Positions 7,483-15,120 of a stretch of DNA of 28,032 bases are shown piece after piece; position 1 is the stretch's first letter, and each line of letters starts with the position of its first letter. Source of the DNA: Oscillospiraceae bacterium. Lineage in GTDB: Bacteria; Bacillota_A; Clostridia; Oscillospirales; Oscillospiraceae. The notes below the pieces were generated by a model. It searched no databases, was not told where the DNA came from, and was given only the letters and a program-made list of their open reading frames with translations. The translations under genes and the position numbers were made by a program. The DNA is taken from the NCBI GenBank assembly GCA_017411905.1, contig JAFQPB010000029.1, positions 1 through 28,032 of the forward strand, in the 5' to 3' direction.

Positions 7483-9279
7483 ATGGGTAAGATTATTGGT
7501 ATTGACTTGGGTACGACCAACTCTTGTGTGGCTGTTTTGGAAGGCGGCGAGCCTGTTGTTATCGCAAATGCAGAAGGCGGCAGAACAACACCCTCTGTTG
7601 TGGCATTTGCAAAGACCGGTGAGCGTATGGTCGGTCAGGTGGCAAAGCGTCAGGCTGTCACCAATGCAGACCGTACCATCGCTTCCATCAAGCGCCATAT
7701 GGGTGAGGATTACCACGTAAATGTGGATGGCAAGGGTTACACCCCTCAGGAGATCAGCGCAATGGTGCTGCAGAAGCTGAAGGCGGATGCAGAGGCTTAC
7801 TTGGGTCAGACTGTCACCGAGGCAGTTATCACCGTTCCTGCTTACTTCTCCGATGCACAGCGTCAGGCTACCAAGGACGCGGGCAAGATCGCCGGCCTGG
7901 AGGTAAAGCGTATCATCAATGAGCCTACCGCTGCTGCGCTGGCTTACGGCCTTGACAAGGAAAACGAGCAGAAAATTATGGTCTATGACCTTGGCGGCGG
8001 CACCTTCGACGTTTCCATTCTGGAGATCGGTGACGGCATCGTAGAGGTTCTGGCCACTGCCGGTGACACCCGTCTGGGTGGCGATGACTTCGACCAGAGA
8101 ATTATGGACTACCTTGTTAACGAGTTCAAGAAGGCCGAGGGTGTAGACCTGAAGAACGATAAGATGGCTATGCAGCGTCTCCGTGAGGCCGCTGAGAAGG
8201 CAAAGATCGAGCTTTCCGGTATGACCACCACCACGGTAAACCTGCCCTATATCACCGCCGATATTTCCGGCCCCAAGCATATGGACATCACCATCTCCCG
8301 GGCAAAGTTCAATGAGCTGACTGCCGATTTGGTCGAGCGTACCCTGAAGCCTGTCCGTCAGGCAATGAGCGATGCCGGTCTTTCTGCATCTGACCTTAAT
8401 AAGGTTCTGCTGGTTGGCGGTTCTACCCGTATCCCCGCTGTGCAGGAGGCTGTCAATAACCTGACCGGCAAGGAAGGCTTCAAGGGCATCAACCCCGACG
8501 AATGTGTCGCACTGGGTGCTGCCATTCAGGGCGGTGTGCTCACCGGTGACGTAAAGGACATCGTGCTTTTGGACGTTACCCCCCTGTCTCTCGGTATCGA
8601 GACCATGGGCGGCGTGTTCACAAGACTTATCGACCGCAACACCACCATTCCCACCCGCAAGAGCCAAATCTTCTCCACCGCCGCAGACGGTCAGACCTCT
8701 GTAGATGTCCACGTTCTGCAGGGCGAGCGGGAGATGGCAGCCTACAATAAGACCCTGGGCAACTTCCAGCTCTCCGGCATTGCACCCGCACCCCGGGGCG
8801 TACCCCAGATCGAGGTCACCTTTGATATCGACGCCAACGGCATCGTAAAGGTAAGTGCCAAGGACTTGGGCACCGGCAAGGAGCAGCAGATCTCCATCAC
8901 CGCCTCCACCAACCTCTCTCAGGAGGATATCGACAAGGCTGTCCGCGAGGCTGAGCAGTTTGCCGCTGAGGATAAGGCTCGCCGTGAGGAAGTGGATACC
9001 CACAATATGGCAGACCAGACCGTCTACCAGACCGAAAAGACCCTCTCCGAGTTGGGCGACAAGATCTCCGAGGAGGAGAAGCAGACCATCCAGAGCGCAG
9101 TTGATAAGCTGAAGGAAGTCAACAAGGGCACCGATGTGGCGGCTATTAAGGAAGCTACAGAGGAAGTGCAGAAGGCTTTCTACGCTGTCAGCGAGAAGCT
9201 CTATAAGAATGCTGCACCCCAGGGCGACCAGCCTGCCGATGACGGTGTGGTAGACGCTGACTACGAGACGGTTGACTAA
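7483..9279 (+). CDS. dnaK: Molecular chaperone DnaK (Hsp70)
   Basis: ATP-dependent Hsp70 chaperone working with DnaJ and GrpE. The 598-residue product has the nucleotide-binding domain with [14 protein letters not shown] at the N-terminus, [13 protein letters not shown] and [12 protein letters not shown], then the substrate-binding domain ([14 protein letters not shown] onward) and the helical lid, ending in an acidic tail (ADYETVD). The length fits Gram-positive DnaK, which lacks a segment present in the E. coli protein. RBS AGGAGGAAATT precedes the ATG. A MITE-like repeat lies on each side of the gene, and a strong hairpin follows it, so dnaK may be expressed more highly than dnaJ (inference). 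Confidence 0.98.
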   Translation: MGKIIGIDLGTTNSCVAVLEGGEPVVIANAEGGRTTPSVVAFAKTGERMVGQVAKRQAVTNADRTIASIKRHMGEDYHVNVDGKGYTPQEISAMVLQKLKADAEAYLGQTVTEAVITVPAYFSDAQRQATKDAGKIAGLEVKRIINEPTAAALAYGLDKENEQKIMVYDLGGGTFDVSILEIGDGIVEVLATAGDTRLGGDDFDQRIMDYLVNEFKKAEGVDLKNDKMAMQRLREAAEKAKIELSGMTTTTVNLPYITADISGPKHMDITISRAKFNELTADLVERTLKPVRQAMSDAGLSASDLNKVLLVGGSTRIPAVQEAVNNLTGKEGFKGINPDECVALGAAIQGGVLTGDVKDIVLLDVTPLSLGIETMGGVFTRLIDRNTTIPTRKSQIFSTAADGQTSVDVHVLQGEREMAAYNKTLGNFQLSGIAPAPRGVPQIEVTFDIDANGIVKVSAKDLGTGKEQQISITASTNLSQEDIDKAVREAEQFAAEDKARREEVDTHNMADQTVYQTEKTLSELGDKISEEEKQTIQSAVDKLKEVNKGTDVAAIKEATEEVQKAFYAVSEKLYKNAAPQGDQPADDGVVDADYETVD

Positions 9280-9290
9280 TTAAAAACCCT

Positions 9291-9318
9291 GAAAAGGGCG
9301 GCAAATGCCGCCCTTTTC
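9291..9318 (+). terminator. Strong hairpin after dnaK
   Basis: GAAAAGGGCGGC, loop AAAT, GCCGCCCTTTTC: a perfect 12-bp stem 12 bases after the dnaK stop. The T run is inside the stem rather than after it, so it may attenuate transcription or protect the dnaK mRNA 3' end rather than end the operon fully. Confidence 0.7.
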
Positions 9319-9333
9319 GGTGCGTTTCCCAAT

Positions 9334-9446
9334 AGCCTCCCCTGTGTAAGGGGAGGTGGCAAAAATCTTTGATTTTTGACGGAGGGGTTGTCAATCCCTC
9401 AGTCACGCTGACCGCGTGACAGCTCCCCTTACACAAGGGAGCCTTT
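9334..9446. repeat. MITE-like repeat, copy 2 (dnaK-dnaJ gap)
   Basis: Same architecture as 7331-7442: terminal inverted repeats AGCCTCCCCTGTGTAAGG and, inward from the right, AAAGGCTCCCTTGTGTAAGG. Fixed words GGAGGTGGC, GACGGAGGG, CAATCCC and CAGTCACG recur. The internal stems differ in sequence but still pair (AAAAATC/GATTTTT; CACGC/GCGTG). It ends 25 bp before dnaJ. Confidence 0.8.
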
Positions 9447-9471
9447 ATGCGTTGTACATTGAGGTGAGAAA

Positions 9472-10611
9472 ATGGCAGAAAATAAGCGGGATTATTATGA
9501 GGTGCTGGGAGTACAGAAAAACGCCGGTGCCGAGGATATAAAGCGGGCGTACAGGAAGCTGGCGGGCAAATACCATCCTGACAGAAATCCCGGAGATAAG
9601 TCCGCAGAAGAAAAATTTAAGGAGATCGGCGAGGCCTACGAGGTGCTGTCCGACAGCGACAAGCGCGCCCGCTATGACCAGTTTGGTTTTCAGGGTGTTG
9701 ACCCCAATTTCGGCGGCGGTCAGGGCTTTGACGGCTTCGGCGGTTTTGGCGGCTTTGGAGATTTTGGGGATATTTTCAGCGATTTCTTCGGCGGAGGCCG
9801 GAGAAGTACCACAAGAAACGGCCCTTCCCGGGGCGAAAATGTGGCGATTCGGGTAGAAGTGACCTTTGAGGAAGCGGCTTTTGGTGTGGAAAAAGAGGTT
9901 TCTGTGCCCCGAATCGAAAACTGCACCGCCTGCGGCGGTACCGGCTCTGCCGATGGCGCGACGGAGACCTGTTCTGCCTGCCGGGGCTCCGGTCAGGTAC
10001 GTACCACCCAAAATATTATGGGTATGGCTATCCAGTCTACCACCACCTGTCCCCAGTGCGGTGGCCGCGGTAAGATCATCAAAAATCCCTGCCAAACCTG
10101 TAAGGGTAAGGCAAAGGTGCGCCGGACACAGAAGGTCAGGGTCAATATTCCTGCCGGTATCGACCATGGGCAGAGTGCCCGGGTCCGGGGCGAGGGCTGT
10201 GTGGGCAATAACGGTGGCCCCTCCGGTGATTTGCTGGTAGAGGTTTCTATCAAGCGGCATCCCATTTTCAAGCGGGATGGCACGGAGGTCTACTGCGAAA
10301 TTCCCATCACCTTTACCCAAGCCGCTTTGGGCGCGGAGATCGAGATTCCCACCTTGGACGGCAAGGTGAAATATGAAATTCCCGAGGGTACACAGACCGG
10401 TAAGGAATTTGTGCTGGCAGGCAAGGGTATTCCCCGGGTAAACGATCCCCGCCGCCGTGGCAATCACCATTTCTTTGTGGTAGTGGAGACCCCCACAAAG
10501 CTGACAAAGGAGCAAAAAGAGCTGCTCCGCAAGCTTGACGGCACGATGGATAACAAATCCACCCCGAAAATGAAGAAGTTCTTTGATACGCTCAAGGATA
10601 TTTTTGATTAA
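9472..10611 (+). CDS. dnaJ: Chaperone protein DnaJ (Hsp40)
   Basis: Type I Hsp40 co-chaperone that delivers substrates to DnaK and stimulates its ATPase. The 379-residue product shows the full domain order: J domain with HPD at 35-37; Gly/Phe-rich region (about 70-105); four zinc-binding CxxC repeats ([32 protein letters not shown]); and the C-terminal substrate-binding domains. The last zinc repeat lacks the final Gly of CxxCxGxG, a minor deviation. RBS TGAGGTGAG precedes the ATG. It is separated from dnaK by a hairpin and a MITE-like repeat; no good promoter of its own was seen in the gap. Confidence 0.97.
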   Translation: MAENKRDYYEVLGVQKNAGAEDIKRAYRKLAGKYHPDRNPGDKSAEEKFKEIGEAYEVLSDSDKRARYDQFGFQGVDPNFGGGQGFDGFGGFGGFGDFGDIFSDFFGGGRRSTTRNGPSRGENVAIRVEVTFEEAAFGVEKEVSVPRIENCTACGGTGSADGATETCSACRGSGQVRTTQNIMGMAIQSTTTCPQCGGRGKIIKNPCQTCKGKAKVRRTQKVRVNIPAGIDHGQSARVRGEGCVGNNGGPSGDLLVEVSIKRHPIFKRDGTEVYCEIPITFTQAALGAEIEIPTLDGKVKYEIPEGTQTGKEFVLAGKGIPRVNDPRRRGNHHFFVVVETPTKLTKEQKELLRKLDGTMDNKSTPKMKKFFDTLKDIFD

Positions 10612-10614
10612 GAT

Positions 10615-10643
10615 AATCCGCACCACCAATTGTGGTGCGGATT
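10615..10643 (+). terminator. Terminator of the heat-shock operon
   Basis: AATCCGCACCAC, loop CAATT, GTGGTGCGGATT: a perfect 12-bp stem three bases after the dnaJ stop, followed by TCT only, so the U-tract is weak. A new promoter begins at 10652. Confidence 0.75.
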
Positions 10644-10651
10644 TCTGCCTC

Positions 10652-10680
10652 TTGCGTAACGGGAAATTATGTATTATAAT
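10652..10680 (+). promoter_or_regulatory. Promoter of the dCMP deaminase gene
   Basis: TTGCGT (10652-10657), 17 bases, perfect TATAAT (10675-10680), directly after the dnaJ terminator. Confidence 0.75.
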
Positions 10681-10706
10681 GGGGAAAAACAATGGGAGGT
10701 CACCCT

Positions 10707-11198
10707 ATGAAGCGGATGGATTATATTAGCTGGGATGAATATTTTATGGGCATTGCTATGCTGGCGGCAAAACGAAGCAAGGACCCCGGCACGCAGGTAG
10801 GTGCCTGCATTGTTTCCCAAGATAATATTATTATTTCTACCGGCTATAACGGTATGCCCAAGGGCTGCTCTGATGATGAATTTCCTTGGGACCGCACCGG
10901 TGAGGATACCAAGTATCCTTATGTTGTCCACGCGGAACTCAATGCCATTCTCAACGCCAATGGCCGTGACCTGCGTGACAGTCGGCTCTATGTTGCCCTG
11001 TTCCCCTGCAACGAGTGCGCCAAGGCGATCATTCAGAGTGGTGTTCGTGAGGTGTTTTATCTCTCTGATAAATACGCAGATACCCCTGCGACCATTGCAT
11101 CTAAGCGGATGTTTAACGCTGCGGGTGTAAAATATACCCAGCTTCGCACCAATGTAAAAACACTAACCTTGGACTTTACTCCTGAAGAAGAAAAATAA
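10707..11198 (+). CDS. Deoxycytidylate (dCMP) deaminase family protein
   Basis: Likely deaminates dCMP to dUMP, feeding dTMP synthesis. The 163-residue product has the zinc-dependent cytidine/deoxycytidylate deaminase signature: HAE (H75, E77) and PCNEC (C101, C104). It also has KDPGTQVGACIV and the NGMPKGCSDDEFPW loop that in dCMP deaminases carries further zinc or substrate contacts. Similar to ComEB of Bacillus. An in-frame ATG at 10692 exists, but GGGAGGT lies between it and the ATG at 10707, so the second is chosen. It is probably monocistronic: promoter at 10652, terminator-like hairpin at 11362. The exact nucleotide substrate is inferred from family resemblance. Confidence 0.9.
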   Translation: MKRMDYISWDEYFMGIAMLAAKRSKDPGTQVGACIVSQDNIIISTGYNGMPKGCSDDEFPWDRTGEDTKYPYVVHAELNAILNANGRDLRDSRLYVALFPCNECAKAIIQSGVREVFYLSDKYADTPATIASKRMFNAAGVKYTQLRTNVKTLTLDFTPEEEK

Positions 11199-11242
11199 AC
11201 CATGGGAGGGGCGACCCCCAAGGTTATTATGTTAAGTCTTTT

Positions 11243-11345
11243 TGTCATTCCGAGCCAGTGCGCACACTGGCGTGGGAATCTATAGGACAACATTTCGTTT
11301 TGAGATTGCCACACCAGTGACTTCGGTCACTGGTTCGCAATGACA
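11243..11345. repeat. Palindrome-ended repeat (TGTCATYC family), second copy
   Basis: Starts TGTCATTCCGAG and ends CGCAATGACA, with inner pairs CCAGTGcgcaCACTGG and CCAGTGacttcggtCACTGG. It shares ends and size class with 21-132. The 14-base word GGGAGGGGCGACCC occurs on both sides (11204-11217 and 11362-11375). The ATG at 11340 lies in the element and is not used as a gene start. Confidence 0.75.
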
Positions 11346-11361
11346 ACGCGCTTAGTGATAA

Positions 11362-11385
11362 GGGAGGGGCGACCCTCCCATTTTT
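11362..11385 (+). terminator. Intrinsic terminator between dCMP deaminase and radical SAM genes
   Basis: GGGAGGG, tetraloop GCGA, CCCTCCC, then ATTTTTG: a perfect 7-bp stem with a T run, ending 11 bases before the next start codon. It may end the deaminase transcript or limit read-through into the next gene. A truncated copy of the left arm lies at 11204-11217. Confidence 0.7.
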
Positions 11386-11396
11386 GTGAGGATGTT

Positions 11397-12254
11397 ATGG
11401 ATTATCAAAACTGTACCCTTTGCCCCCGGCAATGTGGCGTAGACAGAACAGCGGGCGAAACCGGCTTTTGCGGCTGTTCCGATACGGCTTTAGTGGCAAA
11501 AACGATGCTCCATAAGTGGGAAGAGCCGGTGTTAGCGGGAAGCGGCGGCAGCGGTGCCATCTTTTTTGGCGGCTGTACGCTGGGCTGTAAATACTGCCAA
11601 AACCGCGCCATCAGTGCAAAGCCTACGGGCGTACCTATGGATAGTGTGGCTCTGCGCGGGGAAATGGAAAAGCTAATCTCCCAAGGGGCGGAAAATATCG
11701 ACCTTGTAACGCCGACCCAGTACTTGCCGACGATTATTCCTGCCCTTTCTCCGAAGCTGCCGGTGCCTGTGGTCTATAACTGCGGCGGTTATGAACGGGT
11801 GGAGACCGTCCGTGCCCTTTCGGGGCTTGTGGATATTTACCTGCCGGATATGAAATATGGAGATAACGACTTGGCGCAGCAGCTTTCCGGCACACGGGAT
11901 TATACGCAAACGGCACTTTCTGCCATTGGGGAGATGGTAAAACAGACCGGTGCGGTCACATTTCAGGGAGAGAAAATGGTGCGGGGCGTTATCGTCCGGC
12001 ATTTGATCTTGCCCGGACAGGTAGAAAATTCCCTGAAGGTACTGGACTTGCTGGGGGAACACTTTGCGCCCGGAGAGATACTCGTCAGCCTGATGCGGCA
12101 GTATACGCCTATGGGCAATTTGCCTGCGCCCTATGACCGGCAAATTACGCAGAAAGAATATGAGGCTGTTTTAAGCTGGATGTACTTAAACGGCCTTCAG
12201 GGCTTTACCCAAGAGGAATCCTCGGCAACGACGGCTTTTATCCCGGATTTTTAA
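11397..12254 (+). CDS. PflA-like radical SAM protein
   Basis: A radical S-adenosylmethionine protein resembling pyruvate formate-lyase activases (the PflX-like group). The 285-residue product has the SAM/iron-sulfur motif CTLGCKYC (C60, C64, C67) and a separate N-terminal cysteine cluster, CTLCPRQC...FCGC (C6, C9, C13, C25, C27), that could hold another cluster. GGCTLGCKYCQN and YLPDMKYGD are typical of this subgroup. The actual substrate is not known; no glycyl radical enzyme is in the window, so activase function is unproven. ATG 11397 with GTGAGGA before it is chosen over an ATG at 11340 that falls inside a repeat. No clear promoter was seen between the terminator hairpin and the start. 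Confidence 0.82.
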   Translation: MDYQNCTLCPRQCGVDRTAGETGFCGCSDTALVAKTMLHKWEEPVLAGSGGSGAIFFGGCTLGCKYCQNRAISAKPTGVPMDSVALRGEMEKLISQGAENIDLVTPTQYLPTIIPALSPKLPVPVVYNCGGYERVETVRALSGLVDIYLPDMKYGDNDLAQQLSGTRDYTQTALSAIGEMVKQTGAVTFQGEKMVRGVIVRHLILPGQVENSLKVLDLLGEHFAPGEILVSLMRQYTPMGNLPAPYDRQITQKEYEAVLSWMYLNGLQGFTQEESSATTAFIPDF

Positions 12255-12280
12255 CATATTTGTGAGACTGTTCCCATAAT
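12251..12280 (+). promoter_or_regulatory. Candidate promoter of the D,D-carboxypeptidase gene
   Basis: TTAACA (12251-12256), 18 bases, CATAAT (12275-12280). The -35 overlaps the stop codon of the radical SAM gene. Confidence 0.5.
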
Positions 12281-12312
12281 CTGTGGTAGAAAGACCGCAG
12301 GAGGGGATCACT

Positions 12313-13461
12313 ATGAAAAAACTATGTGTATTTTTGGCGGTGCTTTTGCTTGTGGGAATGTTACCCATAGGTGCAAGTGCCGCCACAAATTTACAGGTGA
12401 AGGCAAAAAGCGCGCTGCTTATGGATGTGGAGACCGGCACAGTACTCTACGAGCAAAACGCCCACGAAGCGCTCCACCCGGCAAGTGTCACCAAAGTTAT
12501 GACGATGCTCTTAATTATGGAAGCCATCGATAGCGGCAGGATCGGATGGAACGATATGGTCACCGCCTCAGAAGCGGCGGCAGCCAAGGGCGGCAGTCAG
12601 ATTTATTTGAAGGTTGGAGAGCAGATGTCGGTTTCCGATATGCTGAAATCTATTGCCGTCTCCTCTGCCAATGACTGCGCCTGCGCTATGGCAGAGCATT
12701 TATACGGCAGCGAAAGCGCTTTTGTGGACAAAATGAATGCCCGGGCGGCAGAATTAGGGATGAAGGACACCCATTTTGTCAACTGCACGGGCTTGGATGA
12801 TGCGGCGGAGGCGGATAGCCACAAAACCTCTGCCTACGATATTGCGCTGATGAGCCGGGAGCTGATGAAAAACCATCCCGATATTAAAAAATTTACCACC
12901 ATTTGGATGGATACTGTTCGGGATGGGGCTTTTGGCCTGTCAAACACCAATAAAATGGTGCGGTTTTATAATGGCTGTACGGGACTCAAAACCGGATTTA
13001 CAGCAAAAGCAGGCTATTGCCTTTCTGCTACGGCGGAGAGGGACGGAATGGAGCTGATCGCTGTGGTAATGGGCGCGGAAAGCTCTCAGGATCGGTTTGC
13101 AGGCTGCAAGCAGCTATTGGATTACGGCTTTTCCAATTATGCGCTGGTGCGCCCGGAGGTGCCGGAGGCCTTGGTGCCGGTGCGCTTGGGTGTAGAAAAA
13201 GAGGTGCGCGCCATTCCTGCCCAAGAGGGGGCACTGCTCATTGACAAAAGCCAAAAAGCAATGGTCACCACCCAAATTGAGCTATTGGAAACGGTAGATG
13301 CCCCGGTAGGAAAGGGACAGAAATTAGGCACGCTGACCCTGAAAGCAGGAGAGCAGGTCTTATCCCAAATTCCAATGCTCGCAGAAAAAGGGGTCGCCCG
13401 GCTGACTTGGAGCGAGATCTTTTGGCGGATACTCCAAAACGTAGCGTTCAAAAAAGGATAG
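12313..13461 (+). CDS. D-alanyl-D-alanine carboxypeptidase (DacA/DacF type)
   Basis: A low-molecular-weight penicillin-binding protein that trims the terminal D-Ala from peptidoglycan pentapeptides, on the outer face of the membrane. The 382-residue product has a signal peptide (MKKLCVFLAVLLLVGMLP, cleavage likely after ASA near residue 23). All three active-site motifs are present: SVTK (58-61), SAN (118-120) and KTG (226-228). A C-terminal PBP5_C-type beta domain follows (about 280-365), then an amphipathic end (SEIFWRILQNVAF) that could anchor it to the membrane. GAGGGGATCACT precedes ATG 12313; an upstream in-frame GTG at 12283 lacks a better site. In sporulating Firmicutes such enzymes serve vegetative wall or spore cortex; which applies here is not shown. 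Confidence 0.92.
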   Translation: MKKLCVFLAVLLLVGMLPIGASAATNLQVKAKSALLMDVETGTVLYEQNAHEALHPASVTKVMTMLLIMEAIDSGRIGWNDMVTASEAAAAKGGSQIYLKVGEQMSVSDMLKSIAVSSANDCACAMAEHLYGSESAFVDKMNARAAELGMKDTHFVNCTGLDDAAEADSHKTSAYDIALMSRELMKNHPDIKKFTTIWMDTVRDGAFGLSNTNKMVRFYNGCTGLKTGFTAKAGYCLSATAERDGMELIAVVMGAESSQDRFAGCKQLLDYGFSNYALVRPEVPEALVPVRLGVEKEVRAIPAQEGALLIDKSQKAMVTTQIELLETVDAPVGKGQKLGTLTLKAGEQVLSQIPMLAEKGVARLTWSEIFWRILQNVAFKKG

Positions 13462-13498
13462 AAAAAGAGCGTGTTCCAATTATTTTGCAGCACGCTCT
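13461..13498 (-). terminator. Candidate minus-strand terminator
   Basis: On the minus strand AGAGCGTG, a 17-base loop, CACGCTCT and then TTTTTC. The T run is on the minus side, so it best serves queT, with the repeat at 13529-13576 lying between; it also lies just after the carboxypeptidase stop. Confidence 0.55.
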
Positions 13499-13528
13499 AA
13501 AACCAAGGCTTATCTACATCCTGCGGAT

Positions 13529-13576
13529 GTAGGGGCGGATATCATCCGCCCGCGGGCGACGAATAGTCGCCCCTGC
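13529..13576. repeat. GTAGGGG two-stem hairpin repeat
   Basis: GTAGGGGCGGAT pairs within GGCGGAtatcaTCCGCC, then the joint CCCGCGGG, then GGCGACgaataGTCGCC closing CCCCTGC. Its first bases are also the right arm of the palindrome CTACATCCtgcGGATGTAG (13514-13532). Confidence 0.75.
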
Positions 13577-13605
13577 AAATTCTAACGGACTTTTTATGTT
13601 CTGCT

Positions 13606-14103
13606 TTAGGCGGTGAACCGGCTGGTGTGGGGCTTTAGCGCATAGTACAGCACAGTACCCAAAGTCAGCAGTACGGCCGCTTCACCGATGGCTACATTCA
13701 TCATATTGAGCCAAAAGCCGCCGCCGATATAGAGCGCCAGCTCCCAGCCTATGAGAAATGCATTGAACAGCGCGGGCATCAGCAGGGCAGGGAGAGGGAG
13801 TTCCCACAGCTTTACGTTCCGCAAAAGGTACATACTGCCGGTTGCAAGGGCGGTAGCGAGGGTGCCCACGATCGGGTCTAAGGGCAATGCCATCGCATAG
13901 CTTAAATTATACAGCAGGCAGCCCACAGACAGTCCGGCAATGGCGGCAGGCGTAAATAGGGAGAGCACGCACAAGGCTTCCGAAGCCCGAAACTGGATGG
14001 CAAAGGATGTGGAGTTGGGGAAAATGAAGTTTTGCAGATAAGTCAGCACCACATAGGCGGCGGCAATGATCGCGCCACGGGCAAGGTCTTTTGTTTTTCG
14101 CAT
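13606..14103 (-). CDS. queT: QueT-family queuosine precursor transporter
   Basis: A predicted membrane permease for queuosine precursors (preQ0/preQ1). The 165-residue product has about five hydrophobic segments and the family block IQFRASEALCVLSLFTPAAI followed by GLSVGCLLYNL, as in QueT/DUF988 proteins, which often act as the S component of an ECF transporter. The frame is open upstream to 14169, but that stretch covers the riboswitch terminators. GAGGT seven bases before ATG 14103 fixes the start. The preQ1-I riboswitch in its leader independently supports the substrate call. No other queuosine genes are in the window, consistent with a salvage strategy (inference). Confidence 0.9.
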   Translation of the reverse strand: MRKTKDLARGAIIAAAYVVLTYLQNFIFPNSTSFAIQFRASEALCVLSLFTPAAIAGLSVGCLLYNLSYAMALPLDPIVGTLATALATGSMYLLRNVKLWELPLPALLMPALFNAFLIGWELALYIGGGFWLNMMNVAIGEAAVLLTLGTVLYYALKPHTSRFTA

Positions 14104-14119
14104 AACGGTTACCTCAAAT

Positions 14120-14168
14120 AAAAAATGGGCGCAGTCCGCACCCATAAAAAATGAGCGCAATGCGCCCA
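14120..14168 (-). terminator. Tandem intrinsic terminators of the preQ1 riboswitch
   Basis: Reading the minus strand: TGGGCGC, ATT, GCGCTCA, then six T; then ATGGGTGC, GGACT, GCGCCCAT, then a T run. These are two consecutive near-copies. The 5' arm of the first could also pair perfectly with the 3' arm of the second (ATGGGCGCA with TGCGCCCAT). They lie between the aptamer and the queT ribosome binding site. Confidence 0.85.
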
Positions 14169-14176
14169 TCGAAACT

Positions 14177-14216
14177 CCGTAGTTTTATTTACCGACAGGA
14201 TGGTTACGAACTGTCC
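14177..14216 (-). promoter_or_regulatory. preQ1-I riboswitch aptamer
   Basis: On the minus strand GGACAG, loop TTCGTAACCATC, CTGTC, then the A-rich tail with AAATAAAACTACGG. The small stem-loop with the GTAACCATCC-type loop followed by an A-rich tail is the preQ1-I pattern, an H-type pseudoknot. It lies about 10 bases after the predicted transcription start and upstream of tandem terminators and queT, so preQ1 would be expected to shut transport down by promoting termination. Confidence 0.85.
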
Positions 14217-14231
14217 TATGAAATTATTCAC

Positions 14232-14260
14232 AGTATATAGGAAAATATGCAAAAAGTCAA
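14232..14260 (-). promoter_or_regulatory. Promoter of queT and its riboswitch leader
   Basis: On the minus strand TTGACT (14260-14255), 17 bases, TATACT (14237-14232). Transcription would begin at about 14225, just ahead of the aptamer. Confidence 0.85.
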
Positions 14261-14261
14261 G

Positions 14262-14291
14262 AAAAAGAGCTGTTTGGTTTCAAACAGCTCT
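14262..14291 (-). terminator. Terminator of the rpmH-jag operon
   Basis: AGAGCTGTTT, loop of six, AAACAGCTCT: a perfect 10-bp stem followed on the minus strand by TTTTTC, eight bases after the jag stop. The queT promoter starts immediately beyond it. Confidence 0.92.
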
Positions 14292-14299
14292 TTTGTAGC

Positions 14300-15106
14300 T
14301 TAGCGAACGTACTCGATGACCACGCGGCGGTTGGGCTCGGTGCCGACAGAGTAGGTAGTGATCCGATCCATATCCTGCAATGCGGCGTGGATCAGGTGAC
14401 GCTCATAGGCGTTCATAGGCTCCAAGGTGGTGCGGCGGTGGGCCTTTAGCACCTGCTGTGCCTTCTTGACGGCATAGCGGCGGAGGGAATCTTCCCGCTT
14501 TTGGCGGTACTCCTCGGCATCCACGTTGATACGGATGTGGCCACTGATGCCATGGTTAATGGAGTAGTTGGCTAAATGCTGAATGGCATCCAAGGTGTCA
14601 CCCCGGCGGCCGATCAGGAAGCCGAGATCGTCGCCTACAAGGTCGACGTTATAGGTATCATTATCTGCCTTTACGGCGTGAGGGACGGCGGTTGAGCCCA
14701 TATGCATCAGCAGACCCTTAATAAAGGTCTCGATCTTCTCCTCGGTGCTGCCGGCTTCGGCGGGGGTGTAGGTCTTTTCGGCCTTAGGAGTAGGCTTTTC
14801 TGCCTTTGGGGTCTCTGCCTTGGGAGCAACAGGCTTGGGCTGCTCCTGCTTGGGGGCAATATAAGTGGGCTTGGGCTTACTCCGGGAAGCGGAGGTCAGT
14901 GCGCTTTTGGGTGCTTCGGGGACGGGATCGGGAGCTTCATAGGTGACCTGCACCCGGGCAGGGGTAGCACCGAAGCCTAAGAAGCCGGGCTTTGCCTGGG
15001 TCAGAACCTGAACGGAAACGCTGTCCCGATCCAGAGAAAGCTGCTGCAGCGCGGCTTCAATGGCAAGATCAATGGTCTTGCCGGTGGTAATAATCGTCTT
15101 TTCCAT
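14300..15106 (-). CDS. jag: Jag/KhpB RNA-binding protein
   Basis: An RNA-binding protein that in several Firmicutes pairs with KhpA and affects cell division and elongation. The 268-residue product has the Jag_N domain (1-55, with KPGFLGFG), then a Pro/Lys/Ala-rich linker (about 57-120) with repeated PKAE-type units. A KH domain follows with the GRRG loop (166-169), and an R3H domain with R236 and H240 completes it. The RBS GGAGGAATAA directly precedes the ATG. It is the last gene of the conserved rpmH-rnpA-yidD-yidC-jag order, but is separated from yidC by the inverted-repeat element at 15121-15352. Confidence 0.94.
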   Translation of the reverse strand: MEKTIITTGKTIDLAIEAALQQLSLDRDSVSVQVLTQAKPGFLGFGATPARVQVTYEAPDPVPEAPKSALTSASRSKPKPTYIAPKQEQPKPVAPKAETPKAEKPTPKAEKTYTPAEAGSTEEKIETFIKGLLMHMGSTAVPHAVKADNDTYNVDLVGDDLGFLIGRRGDTLDAIQHLANYSINHGISGHIRINVDAEEYRQKREDSLRRYAVKKAQQVLKAHRRTTLEPMNAYERHLIHAALQDMDRITTYSVGTEPNRRVVIEYVR

Positions 15107-15120
15107 TTATTCCTCCGTGT

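Noticed and set aside
7441..9003. 520-residue open frame antisense to dnaK
   Set aside because: It is the reverse-strand shadow of a highly conserved gene with biased codons; no ribosome binding site or recognisable domain supports it.
9445..10692. 415-residue open frame antisense to dnaJ
   Set aside because: Shadow of dnaJ, which carries all J, zinc-finger and C-terminal motifs on the plus strand.
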